A DNA stretch of 29,456 nt from JAXHUH01 sp034211175 (lineage in GTDB: Bacteria > Actinomycetota > Acidimicrobiia > Acidimicrobiales > CAIXPF01), in assembly GCA_034211175.1 (NCBI GenBank), contig JAXHUH010000171.1:1-29456 (forward strand). Direction: 5' to 3'. The notes under the pieces are model-generated. The model searched no databases. It saw only the letters and a program-made list of their open reading frames with translations, and had not been told where the DNA came from. This document shows positions 23,675-29,456 of this stretch, piece after piece (position 1 is the stretch's first letter; the number at the start of each line of letters is the position of its first letter). The translations under genes and the position numbers were made by a program.

Positions 23675-24586
23675 TCAGGGGGTGATGAGCTCGGTGCGCA
23701 GCTCGTGGCTCTCGTCCGACAGGACGGCCTCGTAGTAGATTCGGTGGCCGCCGTCGGGCAGGGCGACCACGTCGAGGTAGCGGGTGCGCGCGATCGGCTC
23801 GACGTCGACGGGGCGGAGCTGGCCCGGTGGGTTGTCGCCGTCCACGGTGGCCGCCACCCCGGTGCGCTCGAACCAGTTCTCCTCGGCACTGGCCCGCCCG
23901 TCGTAGGCCAGGGTGCCGTCCTCGAACACGGCGCTGACCCGGACACCGCGGGCGTCCCAGCGGCCGGGCCGACCCCGCAGCACGGTGCCGTGCCACGTCC
24001 AGCGGTCGCCGTCGCGGCTGGTGGCGTACGCCGCCTCCATCCGATCCTCCTCGCCGTCGACATCGAGCAGGTGGCAGCACAACCAGGCGTGCCACGTGCC
24101 GTTGGCCGTACGGCGTACGACCGGGTCCTTCACCGCGAGCACCTCGCTGCCGGCGAACGCCACCTCCCACGATGCCGACGGGAGATCGTCGAAGCGTTCG
24201 GCCGTCATCGTCGCCACCCACCAGTGCTTCGAGTCGGGGGTGGCGACGGTGGCGAACAGCCGCCAGCGTCAGAGCTCGTCGAGCACGAGGCCGGCCCGCT
24301 CGGTCATGGCGCCGCCCCAGTGGCCGGGCTCGATCGCCCCGACCGTCTCGAACGCCACGCCGTCGCGTGATCGGGCGAGGACGAGCGCGTCCGTCCCGCC
24401 GGTGCGGACCCGGGCGGTGAGGACGAACGTGCCGTCGCGGTCGAGCGCGGCGCTCGGCGCACCCGCCCACTGCTGGGGCCCGGCCCCCGGTGCGGCGAGG
24501 GCGACGTCGTAGGGGGCGCGGCCGGGCAGGGGAAGGTCGGCGCAAGATGCGCGGGCGGGGGCGGGGTCGGGCAGCGCCGTGGTCAT
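23675..24586 (-). pseudogene. Beta-propeller glycosidase-like gene interrupted by an in-frame TGA
   Basis: Reading from ATG 24586 gives 105 residues, then TGA at 24271-24269, then 197 more codons in the same frame before the true stop. The sequence is continuous in character across the TGA (GLVLDEL, stop, RWRLFATVATPDSKHWWV), so this is one ~303-residue protein with one mutated codon, a sequencing error or readthrough. Repeating blade-like units (GAPSAALDRDGTFVLTARVR, KDPVVRRTANGTWHAWLC, TRYLDVVALPDGGHRIYYEA) resemble five-bladed beta-propeller glycoside hydrolases (GH43/GH32-like). I cannot name the family precisely. The start overlaps the stop of the CGNR regulator gene (ATGA), so the two are coupled. 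A second start at GTG 24217 is possible but would lose conserved-looking sequence. Confidence 0.7.
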
Positions 24587-25281
24587 CGGTCTCGCTCCTC
24601 GGGCTCGGAGTCGGGGGCGGGATCGGGCGTCGGGTTCGCCCGCCCGGACGTGCTCGCACGATGGGCCCGGACCTTCGCCCGGTTGCCGCAGCGGGCCATG
24701 GCGCACCAGCGGCGACGCCCGGGCCGCGACGTGTCGACGAACAGCAGGTTGCAGTCGTCGGCGTCGCAGCGCCGCAGCCGGCCGACCTGCGGGCCGGTGA
24801 ACAACTCGATGGCGTCGCGGGCCAGCGCCGACAGCACGGCGGCGGCGTCGACCGGGGTCGATGTGGCCCGTCCGCCGCCGACGAGGCGGGGCACGACGGT
24901 CGGCCCGGCGGCGAACCGGTTGAGGCAGGCCTCGACCCCGGCGGGCAGCTGCGCACCGTCGACCAGGTCGTTCGCGCCCCGCCAGATCGCCTCGCGCAGC
25001 TCGCGGACCGCGTCGAGGTCGACGTCGCCCACGCGCACGTCCGCCGGCGTGACCTCGTCGGTCACCAGCGAGCACGCGCTGATCCAGCGGGCCAGGTCGG
25101 CCGGGGCGAAGAGCTTCTCCCAGTCGGTGCGCTCGCCCTCGCCGCCCGTGTAGAGCACGTCGAGACAGGCGAACCCGGTGGCCACGAAGAACGGCGTGCC
25201 CTCGGGCGACACCATCGGCGTGCCCGGCGTCCGGGCCGAGGTCCTGCGGTCCTCCCGCCCTGCGGCGTCCCCGGTCGGCAT
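24583..25281 (-). CDS. ABATE/CGNR zinc-finger transcriptional regulator (232 aa)
   Basis: The C-terminal CGNR zinc finger is clear: CDADDCNLLFVDTS then WCAMARCGNRAKVRAHR, with Cys172, Cys177, Cys193 and Cys198. The preceding ~150 residues form the ABATE-type ligand-binding domain (FVATGFACLDVLYT, LREAIWRGANDLVDG). Such proteins are stress-type regulators of actinobacteria and relatives. I chose ATG 25281 over the TTG at 25317 because a -35/-10 pair predicts that transcription begins at that ATG, leaving no leader. A ~25-residue Pro/Glu-rich tail follows the zinc finger. It is coupled to the propeller gene and divergent from the P450, so it may control both and itself. Confidence 0.9.
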   Translation of the reverse strand: MPTGDAAGREDRRTSARTPGTPMVSPEGTPFFVATGFACLDVLYTGGEGERTDWEKLFAPADLARWISACSLVTDEVTPADVRVGDVDLDAVRELREAIWRGANDLVDGAQLPAGVEACLNRFAAGPTVVPRLVGGGRATSTPVDAAAVLSALARDAIELFTGPQVGRLRRCDADDCNLLFVDTSRPGRRRWCAMARCGNRAKVRAHRASTSGRANPTPDPAPDSEPEERDR

Positions 25282-25302
25282 GTAACCAGTTAAACCAGTT
25301 AC
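25282..25302. promoter_or_regulatory. Repeated AACCAGTT operator-like element
   Basis: Two copies of AACCAGTT (25284-25291 and 25293-25300) lie nine bases apart, flanked by GT on the left and AC on the right. The 21-bp block is close to its own reverse complement, since each unit has the form AAC-NN-GTT. It overlaps the -10 box of the CGNR promoter and lies 87 bp from the P450 start. It is a natural site for autoregulation by the CGNR protein, though no binding data are available to me. Confidence 0.6.
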
Positions 25303-25317
25303 TCCATGGTACGTCAA
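25289..25317 (-). promoter_or_regulatory. Leaderless promoter of the CGNR regulator
   Basis: On the minus strand TTGACG (25317-25312) and TTTAAC (25294-25289) are 17 bp apart. Seven bases after the -10 comes the A of ATG 25281, so the transcript should start at the initiation codon. This also explains the absence of a ribosome-binding site. The assignment is by pattern but the match to consensus and spacing is good. Confidence 0.65.
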
Positions 25318-25388
25318 CCGGCCGGTGGTGGCCGGGCGCGGGCGGCTACGTTGGCCATCGGCCAGTTGGTCGCGCCGGAGGGGGACCC

Positions 25389-26708
25389 ATGACCGACACC
25401 GCAGCCACCACCGAGGACGGCGCCGCAGCTCACACAGAGGACGGCGCCGCAGCTCACACCGAGGACGACGTCGCCGGCCGGGTCGACGCCGCGCTGGCGG
25501 AGATCTTCCTCACGCCGGAGGGCCATGCCGACCCCTACGCCCGCTACGCCCTGATCCACGAGCTGGCCCCGGTCCACGAGTCGTCGAACGGCGACGTGTT
25601 CCTGGCCCGCTACGACGACTGCCGGGCACTGCTGCGGGACAACCGCTTCGGCAAGGCGTTCGACCCCGACCGGGGCGTGCCGAACAACGCCGACGCCGAG
25701 GCGATCGCCTACCGGCGGGCCCGCAGCGAGCAGACCCGGGATGCGCCCCGCTCGATGCTCGCGCTCAACCCGCCCGACCACACCCGGATCCGGTCGCTGG
25801 TGAGCCGGGCGTTCACGCCCCGTCGGGTCGAGCGGCTGCGCGGGCGGATCGAGGCGCTGGCCGAGGAGCGCTTCGACGAGATGGCCGAGCGACGCGAGCT
25901 CGACCTGCTCGAGGTGTGCGCCTTCCCGCTGCCGGTCGCCGTGATCGGCGAGCTGGTCGGCGTCCCGCGAGCCGACTGGGGGCGGTTCCGCTCGCTCATG
26001 TCCGCAGCGGTGATGTCGCTCGAGACCGGGGCCACCCGTGACGAGCTCGAGGCGGCCGAGCAGGCCGGCCGCGAGGTGTGGCGCTACTTCACCGATCTCG
26101 TCGCCCACAAGCGCCGTGAGCCGGGCGACGACCTGATCTCGGCGATGCTCGAGGTCGAGGACGGCGGCGACACGCTCAGCGAGGGCGAGCTGATCGCGTC
26201 GGCCAACCTGATGTTCGCGGCCGGTTTCGAGACGACGACCAACCTCATCGGCAACGGCGTGGTCGCCCTGCTGCGTCATCCCGACCAGCTCGCCCGGCTG
26301 CGTGCGGAACCCGACCTCGCGTCCTCGGCGGTCGAGGAGATGCTGCGCTACGACAGCCCCGTGCAGCTCGACAGCCGCACCGCCTTCGAGACGACCGACG
26401 TCGCCGGGGTCGAGGTCCCGAAGGGGCGGCGGGTGGTCACGCTCCTCGGGGCGGCCAACCACGACCCGACCCACTGGAGCGATCCGGGTCGCTTCGACAT
26501 CACCCGCGCCGAGGGCCCGCCGATGAGCTTCGCTTCGGGAATCCACTACTGCCTCGGGGCCAACCTGGCCCGCCTCGAGGGTGAGGTGGTCGTCTCGGGG
26601 ATGCTGCGGCGCTTCGCCGGGATCGAGCTGACCGCCGAACCGGTCAACCGGCCACGGCTCACGCTCCGGGGCTACGAGTCGGTCCCGCTCCGCATCGTTC
26701 CGGCCTGA
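25389..26708 (+). CDS. Cytochrome P450 (439 aa)
   Basis: A haem monooxygenase of the soluble bacterial class. The oxygen-binding I-helix motif AGFETT (278-283), the K-helix ExxR E317-R320 (EMLR) and the haem loop FASGIHYCLG with ligand Cys388 are all present. Also typical are LNPPDHTRIRSLVSRAFTPRR and the PERF-like DPGRFDITR. Overall style resembles the CYP107/CYP105 neighbourhood, but I would not assign a family. The N-terminal ~30 residues contain two repeats of TEDGAAAH, an acidic extension. ATG 25389 has GGAGGGGG just upstream; TACGTT at 25347-25352 could be its -10. It is divergent from the CGNR regulator. No ferredoxin or reductase gene is adjacent, so redox partners are elsewhere. Substrate unknown. 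Confidence 0.95.
   Translation: MTDTAATTEDGAAAHTEDGAAAHTEDDVAGRVDAALAEIFLTPEGHADPYARYALIHELAPVHESSNGDVFLARYDDCRALLRDNRFGKAFDPDRGVPNNADAEAIAYRRARSEQTRDAPRSMLALNPPDHTRIRSLVSRAFTPRRVERLRGRIEALAEERFDEMAERRELDLLEVCAFPLPVAVIGELVGVPRADWGRFRSLMSAAVMSLETGATRDELEAAEQAGREVWRYFTDLVAHKRREPGDDLISAMLEVEDGGDTLSEGELIASANLMFAAGFETTTNLIGNGVVALLRHPDQLARLRAEPDLASSAVEEMLRYDSPVQLDSRTAFETTDVAGVEVPKGRRVVTLLGAANHDPTHWSDPGRFDITRAEGPPMSFASGIHYCLGANLARLEGEVVVSGMLRRFAGIELTAEPVNRPRLTLRGYESVPLRIVPA
25413..25460 (+). repeat. 24-bp coding tandem repeat in the P450 N-terminus
   Basis: Two nearly identical 24-bp units (25413-25436 and 25437-25460) are followed by the start of a third. They encode successive TEDGAAAH segments ahead of the catalytic domain. 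The repeat is in frame, so copy-number changes would only alter the length of the acidic N-terminal extension. Confidence 0.85.
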
Positions 26709-26738
26709 GCGCCGAACCGCTCACCGATTCGACCATTC

Positions 26739-26757
26739 CGATTGGGTCCACCCATCG
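26739..26757 (+). terminator. Small hairpin after the P450 gene
   Basis: CGAT(t)GGG (26739-26746) pairs with CCCATCG (26751-26757) around the loop TCCA, with one bulged T. It lies 30 bp after the P450 stop and about 70 bp before the chemoreceptor start. There is no T-tract, so termination is only a weak suggestion. Confidence 0.3.
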
Positions 26758-26826
26758 GGCGATTCTCCGGTCGACGGCGAGAACGGCCCTTCAGCGAACG
26801 ATGCCATCGGGTCGTTCGACCGGGGC

Positions 26827-28428
26827 ATGGCGTCGTCCCACGCAAGCTGGTCGCATCGGCTCGGCCTCGACCGGTTCGGGTTCCGGACCCGCCTGCTCGC
26901 CGCGATCGGCGTGTGCTGTCTCGCCATCGTCGGAGCGACGCTGTACGCGACCTCTGCGCTCGGCGCGGCCGGCAACCAGGGCGCCGTCGACATCGCCGGG
27001 CGCCAGCGCATGCTCAACCAGCGCTTCGTCAAGGAGAACCTCCTCGTCGCCGCGGGCCACGAGGTGAACGCCGAGGCCACGGCGAACCTGTTCCTCGCCT
27101 CCGGCCGTGCGCTGCTCGAGGGCGGCGAGGCCCCGCTCGACCCGGCCGGGGGCACCACGATCAGCTTCGACCCGGCGCCGGAGGCGGTCGCGGAGCACCT
27201 CGCAGAGTCGCTCACCGAGTTCGAGGAGCTGGTCGCGCTGGCCGCGAGCCTCGGCCCCGAGGGCTTCGACCTCGCCGACGAGGACGCGCGGCTGTCGGCG
27301 CTCGCCGCGCTCCAGGAGCAGTCGGCCATCGTGCACACCGCCGCCAACGCCGCGACCCGCGCCTTCGCGGAGGAGGGCACCCGCCAGGTCGACGCGGTGC
27401 GCTCCCGCGTGCTCGTCGCTGCGGTGGGTGTGGCCGCGGTCCTCGCCCTGTCCGTCACCTTCACCGTGAACCGCGCGACGAGGATGCTCGATCGGGCCCG
27501 CACGTTCGCGTCCCGCATCGCCGCCCGCGAGCTCACCCAGGAGCCGCTCGGGTGGGACCGCGTCGACGAGTTCGGCCAGCTGGGCAAGGCACTCGACTCG
27601 GTGCAGGCGACGTTGCAGGAGTCGATCACCGCCATCGGCCAGTCGGCCGACCACGTGGCCGACGCCGCCACCGGCCTGCGCGGCACGGCGGGCGAGATCT
27701 CGGGCCTGGTGGCCCAGAGCGCGGCACAGGCCGAGCAGGCGACCGCGTCGTCGGCCACGATCCGCGACAACGTGGACGCCGTCTCCGCGGCAACCGGGTC
27801 CTACGACGAGTCCGCACGCGACATCCGGGCCGCGGCCGACGAGGCCGCGGGTGTCGCCTCGACCGGCGTCGAGGTCGCCCGCTCGGCCGCCCAGGAGATG
27901 AGCGGCCTCGCCAAGCGCTCGGAGCAGATCAGCGGCGTGCTCGCCGTCATCACCGCGATCGCCGAGCAGACCAACCTGCTGGCACTCAACGCCACGATCG
28001 AGGCGGCCCGCGCCGGCGAGGCCGGCAAGGGCTTCGCCGTCGTCGCCGAGGAGGTCAAGCAGCTCGCCTCCGAGACCGCCAAGGCCACCGTCGACATCGA
28101 CGCCCAGATCACCTCGATCGTCGCCGACGTCGGCCGCGCCGTCGGGACGATGGAGCAGGTGGCGTCGGTCATCAACGACATCGACGCCATCCAGGCCCGC
28201 ATCGCCGAGGCCGTCGAGCGCCAGGGCCGCACCACGGGCGAGGTCGCCGAGGGCACCCGCCACGCCGCGGAGGCCGCCACGCTGTCGGCCGGTGCGGTCG
28301 CGGTGCTGGCCGACGGCGTGCGGACGAGCGAGACCTCGGCGGGAAGCGTGTCCACCGCGGCGGTCGAGCTCGCCGCGCTCGCCGAGGAGCTGCGTCAGCG
28401 GGTGCGGACGTTCGACCTCGGGTCCTGA
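26827..28428 (+). CDS. Methyl-accepting chemotaxis protein with PilJ-type sensor (533 aa)
   Basis: A transmembrane chemoreceptor. Membrane helix 1 is about 21-43. The extracytoplasmic sensor (about 44-194) begins with a PilJ/nitrate-sensor-like motif, DIAGRQRMLNQRFVKENLL (55-73). Helix 2 is about 195-214 and is followed by HAMP (about 215-268). The signalling domain has the hairpin tip VITAIAEQTNLLALNATIEAARAGEAGKG (374-402) that contacts CheA and CheW. No C-terminal NWETF-like pentapeptide for CheR is present. ATG 26827 has only a weak ribosome site. No che, flagellar or pilus genes lie in the window, so it works with a system encoded elsewhere. The PilJ-like sensor suggests a twitching or surface-motility role, by analogy only. 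Confidence 0.93.
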   Translation: MASSHASWSHRLGLDRFGFRTRLLAAIGVCCLAIVGATLYATSALGAAGNQGAVDIAGRQRMLNQRFVKENLLVAAGHEVNAEATANLFLASGRALLEGGEAPLDPAGGTTISFDPAPEAVAEHLAESLTEFEELVALAASLGPEGFDLADEDARLSALAALQEQSAIVHTAANAATRAFAEEGTRQVDAVRSRVLVAAVGVAAVLALSVTFTVNRATRMLDRARTFASRIAARELTQEPLGWDRVDEFGQLGKALDSVQATLQESITAIGQSADHVADAATGLRGTAGEISGLVAQSAAQAEQATASSATIRDNVDAVSAATGSYDESARDIRAAADEAAGVASTGVEVARSAAQEMSGLAKRSEQISGVLAVITAIAEQTNLLALNATIEAARAGEAGKGFAVVAEEVKQLASETAKATVDIDAQITSIVADVGRAVGTMEQVASVINDIDAIQARIAEAVERQGRTTGEVAEGTRHAAEAATLSAGAVAVLADGVRTSETSAGSVSTAAVELAALAEELRQRVRTFDLGS

Positions 28429-28571
28429 CACCCGATGCGGGCGCAACCCGACCCACCCCCGATGTGACATGTGCGGGCATGCGCGCGCTCCGTCGTGGCC
28501 GAAGGTGCCGGCCGATAGCGTGACCCGGCATCACGAGGAGCCGGGGCGGATCCCGGCGGGAGGCGAACGAC

Positions 28572-29105
28572 GTGAGACGAGCAGGGCCGATCGCGCTGGT
28601 CGCCGTGCTGGCGCTGGGCGCCGGGTGCAGTGGCGACGACGACACCGACGACGCCGCGGACGACACGACGACGACCGCCCCGGCCGACGACGGTGCGACC
28701 GGGACCGATGACACCGCCGGCGACGACGACACCGCTGGCGACGACACCGTGGGCGAGGACGCCGCGGGCGACGGGGTCGGGAGCTTCACCGTCGACGGTG
28801 AGACCCACCAGCTCGACGCGATCACGGGCATCCTGTCGTGCCAGTTCGACGACGCCGAGGGGAACTTCTCCGTCTCGGCCGACACCGAGGACAACTCGGC
28901 GCACCTGATCCTCTCTACGTTCGGCGCCGACCCCGACAGCAACGAGTTCTCGGTCCGGGCCGGTGAGATCGAGTACATCTCGGCCTCACCCGACGTCGTC
29001 CAGTTCGACACGGCCGACCAGGTCGTCTCGGGCACCATCCCGGTCGTCCCCCTCTTCGAGGAGGGCACGGCGCAGGACGTGTCGTTCGAGGTCGACTGCA
29101 GCTGA
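28572..29105 (+). CDS. Secreted lipoprotein of unknown function (177 aa)
   Basis: The signal sequence ends in the lipobox LGAGC, so Cys19 should be lipidated. A very acidic Asp/Thr/Gly-rich tether (about 20-70, with repeats such as DDTAGDD) carries a ~100-residue domain (GSFTVDGETHQLDAITGILSCQFDDAEGNFSVSA through VSFEVDCS). That domain is beta-rich and contains two cysteines, which could form a disulfide. I do not recognise a named family, though short lipoproteins of this plan occur in actinobacteria. Start GTG 28572 has GGGAGG about eight bases upstream. Another lipoprotein begins 47 bp downstream. Confidence 0.8.
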   Translation: MRRAGPIALVAVLALGAGCSGDDDTDDAADDTTTTAPADDGATGTDDTAGDDDTAGDDTVGEDAAGDGVGSFTVDGETHQLDAITGILSCQFDDAEGNFSVSADTEDNSAHLILSTFGADPDSNEFSVRAGEIEYISASPDVVQFDTADQVVSGTIPVVPLFEEGTAQDVSFEVDCS

Positions 29106-29152
29106 CCGTCGCCCGCCACCGATAACGCCCCCGCATCGGGCACCATCGACGT

Positions 29153-29374
29153 ATGCGATGGCGTGCATCGGTGGCGGCGTTGGCGGTCTCGGGAGTGCTG
29201 GCCGCGGCGTGCGGGGGCGTCGGCGACCAGGCCGGCCCCGAGGAGCAACCGACGACCTCGGCATCGTCGTCGGACGCCGGGTCCACGGCCGGGACGGCAC
29301 CGGACACGGTCCTCGCCGCCGGCGGCCCGACCACGACCGACGGCGCAGCTTGTTGGGTTTGGCTTTGTCGCTGA
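29153..29374 (+). pseudogene. Lipoprotein gene cut by a foreign-looking 3' end
   Basis: A typical signal peptide with lipobox VLAAAC (lipidated Cys20) is followed by a Ser/Thr/Ala-rich tether (residues ~21-65). The tether runs into ACWVWLCR and stops at 29374. The last residues come from the compositionally different segment that starts near 29346, so the real C-terminal domain is missing from the window. The reading before the junction is ordinary for this genome. Function unknown. Confidence 0.6.
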
Positions 29375-29450
29375 ACATATTTTCTGAATGGGCGACCGGT
29401 GCCATCGCCACGGTGATGGCAGCCACCATGGAAAGTGTTTGTTTTCTCAC
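29346..29450 (-). CDS. N-terminal fragment with a signal peptide, unrelated to neighbours
   Basis: On the minus strand GTG 29450 opens RKQTLSMVAAITVAMAPVAH followed by SENMFSDKAKPNKL. The sequence has positive residues, a hydrophobic core and an A-H-S-E cleavage-like site, which together look like a Sec signal peptide. Codon use is much less GC-biased than the rest of the window, and the frame turns into Arg-rich noise beyond about 29345. It appears to be the start of a gene from another genome or a distant locus. No function can be given. Confidence 0.45.
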
Positions 29451-29456
29451 TGTTAG

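Noticed and set aside
24240..24271. Selenocysteine decoding of the in-frame TGA
   Set aside because: No SECIS-like hairpin follows the TGA and the position is not near a plausible redox or catalytic site. A point mutation or sequencing error is simpler.
25282..25317. TTG at 25317 as the start of the CGNR protein
   Set aside because: No ribosome-binding site precedes it, and this TTG is the first part of a good -35 box whose promoter would start transcription downstream at ATG 25281.

Overview
The window is a very GC-rich (roughly 70% or more) actinobacterial segment. Many GTG starts, ATGA stop/start overlaps, ECF-type sigma factors, CGNR regulators and a DUF222/HNH protein all fit Actinomycetota. 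Acidimicrobiia (Ilumatobacter/Iamia-like) is my best guess from gene style only. No rRNA, tRNA, CRISPR array or insertion sequence was recognised.

Layout. 50-4199 (minus): a Baeyer-Villiger monooxygenase fused to an HSL-type esterase, then a dihydropyrimidinase. 4345-6314 (plus): an ECF sigma factor, a co-translated membrane-anchored protein and a membrane glutaredoxin-like protein that stops just after its CxxC. 6439-7884 (minus): a DUF222/HNH protein. 7885-8866 has no convincing gene but carries several hairpins and a 7-bp tandem repeat. 8870-9349: an unrecognised small protein. 9718-10713 (minus): a D-2-hydroxyacid dehydrogenase.

The most coherent system is 10820-20911. A LacI-family regulator is divergent from a copper amine oxidase, which is followed by a complete oligopeptide-type ABC importer (binding lipoprotein, two permeases, two ATPases) and an N-terminal-nucleophile amidohydrolase resembling NylC/DmpA. 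Three copies of the 16-bp palindrome GCCGGAACGTTCCGGC lie here: one immediately after a -35/-10 pair in front of the amine oxidase, and two in front of the importer. I read this as a LacI-controlled regulon that imports an amide- or amine-bearing oligomer, cuts its amide bonds inside the cell and oxidatively deaminates the released amine. The substrate is unknown. A strong hairpin closes the unit at 20920-20942.

Downstream, gnd and zwf (21106-23558) form an oxidative pentose-phosphate pair, separated from a convergent minus-strand unit by a 44-bp near-perfect palindrome. That unit is a CGNR zinc-finger regulator coupled to a beta-propeller glycosidase-like gene split by an in-frame TGA. The CGNR gene has an apparent leaderless promoter overlapped by a repeated AACCAGTT operator-like element, and a cytochrome P450 lies on its other side. 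The window ends with a PilJ-type chemoreceptor, a lipoprotein and a second lipoprotein that is cut off.

The last ~110 bases are clearly different in composition and encode, on the minus strand, what looks like the signal peptide of an unrelated protein. This is probably a chimeric contig end or a recombination junction.
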